A DNA stretch of 6,223 nt from Methanobacteriaceae archaeon UBA349 (GCA_002509745.1 DAWK01000024.1:1-6223), one strand, 5' to 3'; positions 1 to 5,811 are shown, counted from the stretch's first letter. Notes: a model not told the origin generated them from the letters alone. Numbers and translations are program-made.

Positions 1-94
1 TTTTAAAACTTAGATTATTTATTTTAATTTATTTATTATAAAGAAAATTTTTTTATTTCTATTTATTTAGTATTTAAATCTTATTTTTACCAAT
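1..94. other. Gene-free A/T-rich edge, possible bidirectional termination region
   Basis: No open frame longer than a few codons is visible here. Stops occur in all three plus frames within the first 40 bases. A run of seven T on the plus strand (48-54) is preceded by AAAGAAAA (41-47), which reads as a T-rich stretch on the minus strand. The plus T-run could end a transcript arriving from the left. The minus-strand T-rich stretch lies about 50 nt after the UbiA stop codon and could end that transcript. This is inferred only from archaeal oligo-T termination; no strong hairpin is present. Confidence 0.3.
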
Positions 95-892
95 TTAGAA
101 TAATAGAACGAATATGCAAACCAGATAGAAAATTAAGACAACTTTATGATATAAAAAGTCTGCTAAATTAATCATTTTTTCTTTTTCAAAGAAATTAGAT
201 AGATAAAGGGGTATGGTGGCCAAAAATGATGGGACAATTATAATCATTACTTGGATGACATTCATATCACCTACTAATAGAATATATGTTATTAAAAGAC
301 AAAATATTGCTGCTAATCCATGCATCATTTTTGTTTTTTCTTTATACATCAAATAGGTACCCATTCCAGCTACAAACATTAAAAGATAAACACTTAATGG
401 TACCAAAAGAATATTGCCTAAAATTACAGTACATGAAGCAACTCTAAGAACATTATTGGTGGCCGTACTAGCGAATGGGGCCAGGGCAGTTTCTTTAAGT
501 CTTAGGGGTGGTAAGGTATATAATAACTGGTTTATCACCATCATTAGCATTATTATGGTGAATAATGGGGTCAAAGTCAATATAGAAATACCAAATACGG
601 ATAAACATAAAATTCCAACAAATAACAGAACTATTTTCGGATCTATTGAATCTTTAATAAACGCTCTATTGATCTTACTTTTATCTTTTTTATCAACTTC
701 AAGGTCTGTTAAATCATTAAGAGAGTAAAGTGCACCCCATAAAACAGAAACAAGTATTAATCCCTCTAAAATTTCTAATGGGTTTGTAATAATGGTCTGA
801 GAAAAATAAGCATAAGTCAAAGCCAGAAGATACATATGAACATTTTTGGCCGCCCAGGTTAATCTGGTGGACTTTAAAAGAGTGATTATCAT
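95..892 (-). CDS. UbiA-family membrane prenyltransferase, substrate unknown
   Basis: This 265-aa, very hydrophobic protein has about seven to nine membrane segments. UbiA enzymes transfer a polyprenyl group from its diphosphate to an aromatic, sugar-phosphate or glycerol acceptor in the membrane, using Mg2+ held by two Asp-rich motifs. The first motif is clear: NDLTDLEVD at residues 59-67, followed by KSKINRAF, which resembles the K-x-x-R-P stretch of decaprenyl-phosphoribose synthase-like and other UbiA members, with Ala where Pro is usual. The second region, YTLPPLRLK (125-133) and NNVLRV (146-151), has the usual YS-PP-RLK look but no Asp in the expected second metal motif. The ATG start is preceded by AGGT (899-902) with six bases between. 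The P-loop ATPase gene lies 70 nt upstream in the same direction with no clear terminator between, so co-transcription is possible. Family assignment is firm; the substrate cannot be read from sequence. Lipid-linked sugar or quinone-like products are options. Confidence 0.85.
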   Translation of the reverse strand: MIITLLKSTRLTWAAKNVHMYLLALTYAYFSQTIITNPLEILEGLILVSVLWGALYSLNDLTDLEVDKKDKSKINRAFIKDSIDPKIVLLFVGILCLSVFGISILTLTPLFTIIMLMMVINQLLYTLPPLRLKETALAPFASTATNNVLRVASCTVILGNILLVPLSVYLLMFVAGMGTYLMYKEKTKMMHGLAAIFCLLITYILLVGDMNVIQVMIIIVPSFLATIPLYLSNFFEKEKMINLADFLYHKVVLIFYLVCIFVLLF

Positions 893-939
893 ATTTTTAC
901 CTATATTTGGATAAGATAAAATTGGAATTTAGAATTTAT

Positions 940-959
940 TAGTAATTTATTAATTACTA
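940..959. repeat. Perfect 8-bp inverted repeat with 4-nt loop
   Basis: TAGTAATT (940-947), loop TATT, AATTACTA (952-959). It lies immediately after the stop codon of the P-loop ATPase and upstream of the UbiA start. It could be a transcript stem-loop in the gap between the genes or a dyad operator. No T-run follows it on the minus strand, so it is not a classic terminator. In DNA this A/T-rich some inverted repeats arise by chance, but a perfect 8-bp stem with a tetraloop exactly between two genes deserves marking. Confidence 0.4.
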
Positions 960-962
960 TTA

Positions 963-1763
963 TTATTTATTATTTTTAAGATTATTTAATATGAATCTGG
1001 GTTTATGACCATGTTTATGTATACATTCTTCCAGTTTTTCATCATCAATATTTTTTAAATGGCTTTTAACAATATTAACTGTTTCGGAACGGGAATAAGA
1101 AATTTCTATCACACAAAAGAGTTTTCCTAAAATAATTAAAATAATTCTGGATAAAATGCCAAAATCAGTGAATAAATCATATTTTTTACCTCTGATTCGA
1201 ATTCTCCAAGCGGTTTGGAAAATTATATTCATTTTTCCGAATTGCTTATGAAATTTTAAATATTCTTTTATGCAGATTAAATAGAATCTGAAAGATTTGA
1301 ATCCAGCTTTACGGGTCCATTCACTGAACCCAACTACCTTATTATCTATTAGATGTTTATCATGAAATTGATCAGCAAAAAGAACTGCATCAAATTCGCT
1401 TAGTTTGTTATAGGCCTCTATTTTATCTTTTACATTTAAAGAATATTCAAGGTCGTTTATTAAAGTGAAAAAAACTTCCTGTGAATGGGCATTTGAACTG
1501 GAAATACTGCTATTCACTTCATATATATTTAAATCCAGTTCTCTTAAAGCCTGATAAATATTTGATGATTTACCGGTTCCTGGAGCCCCTACAATATGTA
1601 ATATGCTTCCTCTAGATTTTTTTAATTCCTTAAACACTTTTTTTATTTTTTTATATATTTTAGTATTTATAAAAATAGAATTATCATTGCATGAATTTAC
1701 TTTATGCTGCCTCATGGTATTAGGTATGTATTGAAGATATATACAATTATATGATGAAATCAT
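963..1763 (-). CDS. Uncharacterised AAA-like P-loop ATPase
   Basis: I do not recognise a named gene in this 266-aa protein. Visible features: a Walker A motif GAPGTGKSS at residues 59-67; a Walker B-like strand DAVLFAD (125-131) followed by Gln; a strand ending IIFQTAWRIRIRG (180-192) that could hold a sensor-1 polar residue; and a C-terminal helical part (about 222-262) with SRSETVNIVKSHL and HGHKPRFILNNL, which looks like the lid of archaeal AAA/STAND-type ATPases. A hydrophobic stretch at 203-221 (ILSRIILIILGKLFCVIEI) could be a core strand or membrane-associated. The N-terminal 30 residues are poorly defined. The start at 1763 has no Shine-Dalgarno; an AT-rich element (1783-1792) centred about 25 nt upstream would fit a leaderless transcript. 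An alternative ATG lies 16 codons in (1715), also without SD. UbiA follows 70 nt downstream. Nucleotide binding is well supported; the cellular role is unknown. Confidence 0.8.
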   Translation of the reverse strand: MISSYNCIYLQYIPNTMRQHKVNSCNDNSIFINTKIYKKIKKVFKELKKSRGSILHIVGAPGTGKSSNIYQALRELDLNIYEVNSSISSSNAHSQEVFFTLINDLEYSLNVKDKIEAYNKLSEFDAVLFADQFHDKHLIDNKVVGFSEWTRKAGFKSFRFYLICIKEYLKFHKQFGKMNIIFQTAWRIRIRGKKYDLFTDFGILSRIILIILGKLFCVIEISYSRSETVNIVKSHLKNIDDEKLEECIHKHGHKPRFILNNLKNNK

Positions 1764-1782
1764 CTGTTTTACAGCATGGATA

Positions 1783-1792
1783 CTAATAAATG
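1783..1792 (-). promoter_or_regulatory. Possible TATA element of the P-loop ATPase gene
   Basis: On the minus strand this reads CATTTATTAG, preceded by an A-rich stretch. Its centre is about 25 nt from the A of the ATG at 1763, the spacing expected if transcription begins at the start codon. The gene lacks a Shine-Dalgarno sequence, which agrees. The match to a TATA consensus is modest. Confidence 0.3.
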
Positions 1793-1890
1793 TTTTTAAT
1801 CATAGGAATAAAGCCCACATGCAGTGGTTAAGATATGCCTTTAGTAAATTCTTAAGAAAAAGTCTTGATTTTTATGTATATAACTTGATT

Positions 1891-1910
1891 ATTTTTTAAA
1901 AGAAAAAAAG
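1891..1910 (-). terminator. T-run terminator after the acetyltransferase gene
   Basis: Directly after the stop codon of the acetyltransferase gene, the minus strand reads a C, seven T, a C and four more T (A7 at 1903-1909 on the plus strand), followed by an A-rich stretch that could pair with it. This matches archaeal oligo-T termination. The rest of the gap up to 1763 shows no convincing gene. Confidence 0.5.
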
Positions 1911-1920
1911 AATTAATTAT

Positions 1921-2529
1921 TTAAATATCGTTGGATACTTTTAATTTTGGTGGTAATGGCTTAATTTTAGCTGGGGCCCCTATAGCTAAATACCATGGCG
2001 GGACTGGGCGTGTTACAACTGCTCCCGCAGCAACAATTGATCCTTCTCCAATTTCAATATTGGATAAAAAAGTGGAATTTGCTCCAATGGATGCACCTTT
2101 TCTTATGATTGGCCCTTTTAGTTGATAATCGACCCTTACTGGGTATCTATCATTAGTAAAACATGCGCATGGTCCGATAAATACATTATCTTCAATGAAA
2201 CTCTTTTTTGGGATATATACATTGGATTGAATACTTACATTACTACCTATTTTAGAATGTCCCTCGATAACAGTATTGGTACCTATTAAAACATCATTGC
2301 CTAGGGTTGTTTTTTCCCTTATTAAAACATTGTGTCCAGTCATCAAGTTGTCACCTATGGTGACGTCATTGTAAATAATGCTGTTGGATCTAATAAGTGG
2401 ATTGTTTCCAATGATTGGGGGTTTACTAAATCGTTTATAATCATAACCAATTATAACATTTTCAGATTCCCTCTTACCTTCCCAGGCTTCCTGTTCAGAT
2501 CCAAATATTAAACTTTTAAAATTAGGCAA
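1921..2529 (-). CDS. Left-handed beta-helix acyltransferase, WbpD/WlbB-like sugar N-acetyltransferase
   Basis: A 202-aa hexapeptide-repeat protein. Repeats of the I-G-x-N-x type run from about residue 38 to 120 and again from 140 to 172, forming a left-handed beta-helix; such enzymes act as cytoplasmic trimers using acetyl-CoA. The insertion [10 protein letters not shown] (121-130) resembles the FTNDRYP signature of WbpD/WlbB/FdtC-type enzymes that N-acetylate 3-amino nucleotide sugars for surface glycans. The C-terminus, [23 protein letters not shown] (167-189), is the usual CoA-binding end. The first 37 residues are outside the helix. The start is TTG: a stop codon lies two codons upstream in frame, the next Met is only at residue 63, and AGGGGG (2537-2542) provides a ribosome site seven bases before the TTG. 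No partner genes for making an amino sugar are in view, so the substrate is unassigned. It may belong to methanogen surface polysaccharide or glycoprotein glycan synthesis. Serine or maltose/galactoside acetyltransferases are less likely because of the TNDRYP insertion. Confidence 0.85.
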   Translation of the reverse strand: MPNFKSLIFGSEQEAWEGKRESENVIIGYDYKRFSKPPIIGNNPLIRSNSIIYNDVTIGDNLMTGHNVLIREKTTLGNDVLIGTNTVIEGHSKIGSNVSIQSNVYIPKKSFIEDNVFIGPCACFTNDRYPVRVDYQLKGPIIRKGASIGANSTFLSNIEIGEGSIVAAGAVVTRPVPPWYLAIGAPAKIKPLPPKLKVSNDI

Positions 2530-2536
2530 TAATTAT

Positions 2537-2542
2537 CCCCCT
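2537..2542 (-). promoter_or_regulatory. Ribosome binding site deciding the TTG start
   Basis: AGGGGG on the minus strand, seven bases before the TTG at 2529. It pairs with the CCUCC anti-SD with one G-U. With the in-frame stop immediately upstream, it fixes TTG as the start of the acetyltransferase. Confidence 0.55.
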
Positions 2543-2562
2543 ATAAAGAGCGTAATTATATA

Positions 2563-2573
2563 TTATATTTTTC
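2563..2573 (-). promoter_or_regulatory. Probable TATA box/BRE of the acetyltransferase gene
   Basis: The minus strand reads TGAAAAATATAA here, an A-rich B-recognition-like element running into a TATA box. A start of transcription about 26 nt downstream (near 2541) would sit at the ribosome site. A second TATA-like string, TATATAAT (2555-2562), overlaps downstream and would give an almost leaderless transcript, so the exact box is uncertain. Confidence 0.45.
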
Positions 2574-2744
2574 ATCATTATTTATGTTTTGTTAATTGTA
2601 AATTATTTTATAATAATTTTATATAAAAAATTTAGAACTTGTTATGTGCTTTTAAATAAATTATAATTTAAATTGTTTTAAGGATATATCTTTAAAGAAA
2701 TTAAGGAATAGATAATATAATATTAAAATAAAAATAACTATTGT
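2574..2744. other. A/T-rich divergent intergenic region
   Basis: This is the middle of the spacer between the divergent acetyltransferase and KH/PP-loop genes. It is extremely A/T rich with stops in all frames. Short A/T inverted repeats occur (for example TTTAAAT...ATTTAAA near 2652-2673) but are unremarkable at this composition. No RNA gene or additional coding region was seen. Confidence 0.4.
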
Positions 2745-2753
2745 GATATAAAA
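2745..2753 (+). promoter_or_regulatory. Probable TATA box of the KH/PP-loop gene
   Basis: GATATAAAA centred near 2750. Transcription about 26 nt downstream (near 2776) would give a leader of about 18 nt that still contains the ribosome site at 2783-2787. A perfect 14-bp palindrome, TTTATAATTATAAA (2761-2774), follows; it could be a second TATA element or an operator overlapping the start of transcription. Confidence 0.45.
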
Positions 2754-2782
2754 TTAAAAGTTTATAATTATAAATATAATCC

Positions 2783-2787
2783 AGGTG
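2783..2787 (+). promoter_or_regulatory. Ribosome binding site deciding the TTG start
   Basis: AGGTG, complementary to the archaeal 16S 3' end, lies six bases before the TTG at 2794. No ATG or GTG in frame has a comparable site, so TTG is taken as the start of the KH/PP-loop gene. Confidence 0.65.
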
Positions 2788-2793
2788 TAATTT

Positions 2794-3849
2794 TTGCAAT
2801 TAACGAAAAATCAATTAATTTCTGTCATTGAAGAAATAAGGACTGAAATTGGCCACGAAAAGTCTGAACTTAATATTAAAGAAGTTATTTTTGATTCAAA
2901 AAATAATAATCTTTTAATTATAACTCCTGATCGTCCAGATAAATCTGCAGTAATAGGAAAAGGAGGATGGGTCGTAGGTAAATTAAGGGAAAGATTGGAT
3001 GTTGAAAATATTCATGTAGCTGCCTACACGGACATTATGGTTAAACAATATCGTATGGAACTTGCTGGTGAAAAAATCCATGAAATAACATCAAAAAAAC
3101 CATTTAATGTTTCTAATGCCCTGAATAATTTAATGGACATGCTTTTTGAAAAAATCGAAAACTTATCACTTTTCAATTTTTCAGATTATTTAAATATTAC
3201 AGAATCAGAGCATCATTTAGAAAATGAGCAAAATAAAAGCCATACTGCTGTGGTAGCGCTTTCGGGAGGAGTAGATAGTAGTTTTTCACTAATCATTTCT
3301 GCTTTTCTGGGATTTAATCCTTTAGCAGTAACTGCTGATCCTGGAAGTATAGTACTTCCCCAGCACTTCAAAAATAATATAAATAATTTATGTGAAAAAT
3401 TGGGCGTAGATCATAACTATGTGCCCCTAGATTTTTCAGATTTTATTAATGAAAGTTTTGATGGCAGATTTCATCCTTGTGGTAGATGCTCTAAGATGAT
3501 TCATCAAGCTGTAATTAAACACGCTAAAGAAAACGATATAAATATAGTTATTTTTGGAGATATGATTTCCACAGGATATCAGTCTATGATTTATAAGGAT
3601 GGTATTTTGAGAATAAATCTGCCTGCTTTGTTAGGAGTTTCTAAACAAGAGCTACAATCTTTAACTTCTTTATTTAATGTAAAAAAATCAAATTATTTTG
3701 GATGTCCTCTTTTAGGAGAGGTACAAAAGAAGTTTCCTTATATGAGGCGCTATTCAATTCAGAGGGTCCTAAGAGAAACTCGTGCAGGTGTACTAGAGCC
3801 AGGCCAAGCCTTAGATCTTATTTGGAGTCTTTGTAATGACTTGAAGTAA
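2794..3849 (+). CDS. KH-domain/PP-loop ATPase fusion, candidate RNA-thiolation-like enzyme
   Basis: 351 aa. Residues about 36-120 contain a KH-type RNA-binding unit with the GxxG loop as VIGKGGWVVGKL (53-64). A linker (about 135-150) leads to a PP-loop ATPase domain with the pyrophosphate-binding motif LSGGVDSS (156-163), which adenylates a substrate using ATP. Downstream are C229 and C232 (PCGRCSKMIHQA), then FGDMISTGYQSM (254-265) where thiolases have a GH-x-x-DD-x-x-QT motif, then RINLPALLGVSKQEL (273-287), and C304 in YFGCPL. One CxxC plus a later single Cys is the layout that holds a [4Fe-4S] cluster in TtcA and TtuA; the segment after C304 (RRYSIQRVLRET) also resembles the tail of that family. 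The His and the two Asp of GHxxDD are not conserved, so this is a divergent group. Inference: it modifies or thiolates an RNA bound by the KH domain; target and sulfur donor are unknown. It appears to be monocistronic, ending at a T-run (3878-3883). Confidence 0.85.
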   Translation: MQLTKNQLISVIEEIRTEIGHEKSELNIKEVIFDSKNNNLLIITPDRPDKSAVIGKGGWVVGKLRERLDVENIHVAAYTDIMVKQYRMELAGEKIHEITSKKPFNVSNALNNLMDMLFEKIENLSLFNFSDYLNITESEHHLENEQNKSHTAVVALSGGVDSSFSLIISAFLGFNPLAVTADPGSIVLPQHFKNNINNLCEKLGVDHNYVPLDFSDFINESFDGRFHPCGRCSKMIHQAVIKHAKENDINIVIFGDMISTGYQSMIYKDGILRINLPALLGVSKQELQSLTSLFNVKKSNYFGCPLLGEVQKKFPYMRRYSIQRVLRETRAGVLEPGQALDLIWSLCNDLK

Positions 3850-3877
3850 TTTAAAATTAATTGAATAAAATTAATCA

Positions 3878-3901
3878 TTTTTTCCTAAAAGATCAGGAAA
3901 A
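3878..3901. terminator. Overlapping convergent terminator/stem-loop
   Basis: A T6 run (3878-3883) lies about 30 nt past the KH/PP-loop stop codon. It is part of a 7-bp inverted repeat, TTTTCCT (3880-3886) with AGGAAAA (3895-3901), loop of eight. The loop holds part of the stop codon of the minus-strand small membrane protein, so the two convergent transcripts probably end in or across this element. Confidence 0.45.
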
Positions 3902-4033
3902 GACTTTAAGTAGTCCATAAGCAATTAGGAAAATGCCTACTAGATAACCAACTAGGAATGGGTAGATTAACATTAATATTCCAATTAATATTCCTATTAG
4001 TCCAATTATTTTAGGGTCTGTTTTTCCATCCAT
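3893..4033 (-). CDS. Small two-helix membrane protein, DUF3096-like
   Basis: A 46-aa protein beginning MDGKTDPKIIGLIGILIG and ending LIAYGLLKVFS. Two hydrophobic helices (about residues 9-25 and 27-43) are joined by a tight YPF turn. The pattern of a Gly/Ile-rich first helix, L-I-x-P, then a second helix ending in x-x-x-Y-G-L-L, resembles the DUF3096 family of tiny membrane proteins, whose function is not known. An ATG five codons upstream (4048) would give 51 aa. I prefer 4033 because the TATA string at 4056-4064 is centred about 27 nt from it, fitting a leaderless transcript, and neither ATG has a Shine-Dalgarno. Reasons to believe it is real: an uninterrupted coherent two-helix protein, a matching promoter, and a divergent partner. 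Its stop codon overlaps the terminator element shared with the convergent KH/PP-loop gene. Confidence 0.65.
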   Translation of the reverse strand: MDGKTDPKIIGLIGILIGILMLIYPFLVGYLVGIFLIAYGLLKVFS

Positions 4034-4036
4034 AAT

Positions 4037-4044
4037 TTTATATT
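4037..4044 (+). promoter_or_regulatory. TATA box of the zinc-ribbon gene
   Basis: TTTATATT, centred about 27 nt upstream of the ATG at 4068, the spacing for transcription starting at or next to the start codon. The zinc-ribbon gene has no Shine-Dalgarno, which agrees with a leaderless transcript. The element lies just upstream of the divergent gene's start at 4033. Confidence 0.5.
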
Positions 4045-4055
4045 GCATACTAAAC

Positions 4056-4064
4056 TATATATAT
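4056..4064 (-). promoter_or_regulatory. TATA box of the small membrane protein gene
   Basis: ATATATATA on the minus strand, centred about 27 nt from the ATG at 4033. It ends four bases before the divergent ATG at 4068. Together with the plus-strand box at 4037-4044 it forms two interlocked leaderless promoters. Confidence 0.45.
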
Positions 4065-4067
4065 GTT

Positions 4068-4250
4068 ATGAAAAGAAAATTCTGCCCCAATTGCGGTTCA
4101 GACAACATTAAATGGGCTTTACCTCAGAATTGGTCTTTATGGGAGTGTTATAATTGTGGATATACTGGAGCAGTGGTTATTGAGGATGGAAAACTGGCCA
4201 AAGAAATAAGTGAAAACTACGAAAAAGAGAAAAATAAGAGAGAAGAATAA
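4068..4250 (+). CDS. Small zinc-ribbon protein
   Basis: A 60-aa protein with two CxxC knuckles, CPNC at residues 6-9 and CYNC at 27-30, in the order CPNCGSDNIKW...WECYNCGYTG, a rubredoxin-like/TFIIS-like zinc ribbon that should bind one Zn2+. The remaining 30 residues are a charged, probably helical tail (AKEISENYEKEKNKREE). Stand-alone zinc ribbons of this size are frequent in methanogens and usually have no assigned role; RNA, DNA or protein binding are all possible. ATG is the only sensible start, no Shine-Dalgarno precedes it, and a TATA box sits 27 nt upstream, so the mRNA is probably leaderless. It is divergent from the small membrane protein and convergent with argH. Confidence 0.8.
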   Translation: MKRKFCPNCGSDNIKWALPQNWSLWECYNCGYTGAVVIEDGKLAKEISENYEKEKNKREE

Positions 4251-4276
4251 TTTATTTTATAATAAAATTTATTTTG
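4251..4276 (+). terminator. Terminator after the zinc-ribbon gene
   Basis: Directly after the TAA stop, a short inverted repeat ATTTT (4254-4258) / AAAAT (4264-4268) is followed by TTTATTTTG. T-rich downstream sequence fits archaeal termination. The stem is all A/T and weak. Confidence 0.4.
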
Positions 4277-4383
4277 ATTATTAGTTCGGTTATAAATGAA
4301 ATCGCTTAGATAAACTAATTTTATTATAAAAAAATATGGAAAATTAATTAATAAACAAATTTTATCTAAAAATGGATGCTATC
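4277..4383 (-). terminator. Convergent spacer with argH T-run terminators
   Basis: No gene is seen between the zinc-ribbon terminator and the argH stop. On the minus strand, T5 (4368-4372) and T7 (4328-4334) runs follow the argH stop by about 12 and 50 nt and are likely termination points. Confidence 0.4.
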
Positions 4384-5811
4384 CTAGACATTTTTAGTAT
4401 CTAAATATTCATCTTCTGTTTTTAAAAAGCTTCTTAGATTTTTTAATGCAAGATTAACCATTTCTGGTGAAGGACCGCCTGGAACTTTCCTCATTTTAAC
4501 GTTTTCCAATGGATCTAATGCTTTTGAAATTAAATCATTACTTAATTCCAATGGACTGCCAGTTATTTCTTCAGTTATTTCATCAAGAAAAGCAGCATCA
4601 ATATCTTCAGGTTTCATATTAGTTGCCAGAGCATCAGTTACCATTCTGCCTACAATTTTATGGGCAATTCTAAATGGTATTTGTTTTTCCCGTACAATAA
4701 CATCTGCTAAATCAGTAGCTGTTGCAAAATTGGCCCTTGCTAAATCGAGACCTCTTGCTTTATTAATTTTTATACTTAAAACCATTTCTCTAACAATATT
4801 CAATGTGGAGTGAGCTGTTTCAATTCCATTCCAGAGATGGGGTGTTATCTCTTGCAAGTCACGGTTGTAAGTGTAAGGAATTGCTTTTAAGATGGTTAAT
4901 ATGGTATTTAATTCACCATATAATACTGCACTTTTGGCCCTTGCAATTTCAGCCACGTCAGGATTCTTTTTTTGAGGCATTATAGAAGATGTGGATGAAA
5001 ATTCATCGGAAATGGTTATAAGGCCAAACTCATGGGTACTCCATAGAACCATTTCTTCACATATCTTACTAATGGTGGTTATTAGCATAGATAAATCAAA
5101 AACGGTTTCAGCAATGAAATCACGAGAACTCACGGCGTCCATGGAATTTTCCATGTAACTGTCAAATCCAAGAATTTCTGTGGTTATCTCCCTATTTATA
5201 GGGAAACTAGTAGTGGTCATGGCTGCTGAACCTAATGGATTTATATTAACTCTCTTGTAAGTATCTTTGAGCCTTTCATAATCTCTTTTAAGTGAATGGG
5301 TATAGGCCATTAAATGATGGGCAAATGTGGTGGGCTGGGCATGTTGAAGGTGAGTGTAACCTATTATTACTGTTTCAGTATGTTCACTAGCTAAATCAAC
5401 TAATCCTTCTATAAAATCAAGAATATCTATTTGAATTTCTATTATTTTTTGCCTAAGCACTATCCTGAGATCAGTAGCTACCTGGTCGTTTCGGGACTTG
5501 GCAGTATGCATGAAACCTGCCTTTTTACCTATTTTAGCGGTAACATAATTTTCCAGGGCCATATGTATGTCTTCCACTGATGGATCCAGATCTAAAGCAC
5601 CAATACCTTCACTTTTGAGCTCATCCAGCGCGTCCAATATTTCCTGTGCTGTGGAAGATTCAATAATACCCTGCTTGCTTAGCATTGTTGTATGGGCCCT
5701 ATTACATTCAACATCTGCTTCAAATATGTATTTATCAAATTCTAAAGAAGATGTAAATGTAGCCGCATCTTCACTCATCTTTTTACCAAGTCTTCCAGCC
5801 CTTAAATTCAC
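4384..5811 (-). CDS. argH: Argininosuccinate lyase
   Basis: 475 aa, typical for this enzyme (about 450-500). ArgH is a cytoplasmic homotetramer that splits argininosuccinate into arginine and fumarate, the last step of arginine synthesis. Fumarase/aspartase superfamily motifs are all present: LRAGRL at the N-terminus (3-8), [13 protein letters not shown] (102-114), [15 protein letters not shown] (151-165) carrying the active-site His, NPLGSAAM (191-198), and the signature [12 protein letters not shown] (274-285) with the catalytic-loop Ser. The first residue of that signature is Thr where many members have Gly. The C-terminus has the GGPSPEMV motif (445-452). The start is GTG at 5811, supported by AAGGTG (5817-5822) five bases upstream; the protein begins at the conserved RAGR region, so no extension is needed. 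It lies downstream of rps27ae in the same direction but behind T-runs and with its own TATA box, so it is probably transcribed separately. It ends convergently with the zinc-ribbon gene. Confidence 0.98.
   Translation of the reverse strand: MNLRAGRLGKKMSEDAATFTSSLEFDKYIFEADVECNRAHTTMLSKQGIIESSTAQEILDALDELKSEGIGALDLDPSVEDIHMALENYVTAKIGKKAGFMHTAKSRNDQVATDLRIVLRQKIIEIQIDILDFIEGLVDLASEHTETVIIGYTHLQHAQPTTFAHHLMAYTHSLKRDYERLKDTYKRVNINPLGSAAMTTTSFPINREITTEILGFDSYMENSMDAVSSRDFIAETVFDLSMLITTISKICEEMVLWSTHEFGLITISDEFSSTSSIMPQKKNPDVAEIARAKSAVLYGELNTILTILKAIPYTYNRDLQEITPHLWNGIETAHSTLNIVREMVLSIKINKARGLDLARANFATATDLADVIVREKQIPFRIAHKIVGRMVTDALATNMKPEDIDAAFLDEITEEITGSPLELSNDLISKALDPLENVKMRKVPGGPSPEMVNLALKNLRSFLKTEDEYLDTKNV

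Noticed and set aside
414..728. Plus-strand open frame of 104 codons inside the UbiA gene
   Set aside because: It is antisense to a well-supported membrane protein, shows no domain, and has no promoter or ribosome site.
1812..1826. Small hairpin CCAC-ATGCA-GTGG in the gap upstream of the ATPase gene
   Set aside because: The stem is only four base pairs, without a T-run or a conserved motif.
1819..1899. 26-codon plus-strand frame (MQWLRYAFSKF...) in the gap between two minus-strand genes
   Set aside because: It has an AGGA-like sequence upstream, but it is too short, has no recognisable feature, and ends inside a T-run used by the neighbouring gene.
1931..2125. Plus-strand open frame of 64 codons inside the acetyltransferase gene
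   Set aside because: It is an antisense shadow of the hexapeptide repeats; its low-complexity product has no motif.
2652..2673. Inverted repeat TTTAAAT/ATTTAAA in the divergent spacer
   Set aside because: It is pure A/T in a region of about 85-90% A+T, so such pairs are expected by chance.
4803..4985. Plus-strand open frame of 60 codons inside argH
   Set aside because: It is antisense to highly conserved argH sequence, including the signature motif.
4657..4985. Thr in place of the usual Gly in the argH signature as a sign of a non-functional or different enzyme
   Set aside because: The Ser-Ser-x-Met-Pro-x-Lys-x-Asn core, the catalytic His region and the C-terminal motif are all intact, so this is most likely a family variant.
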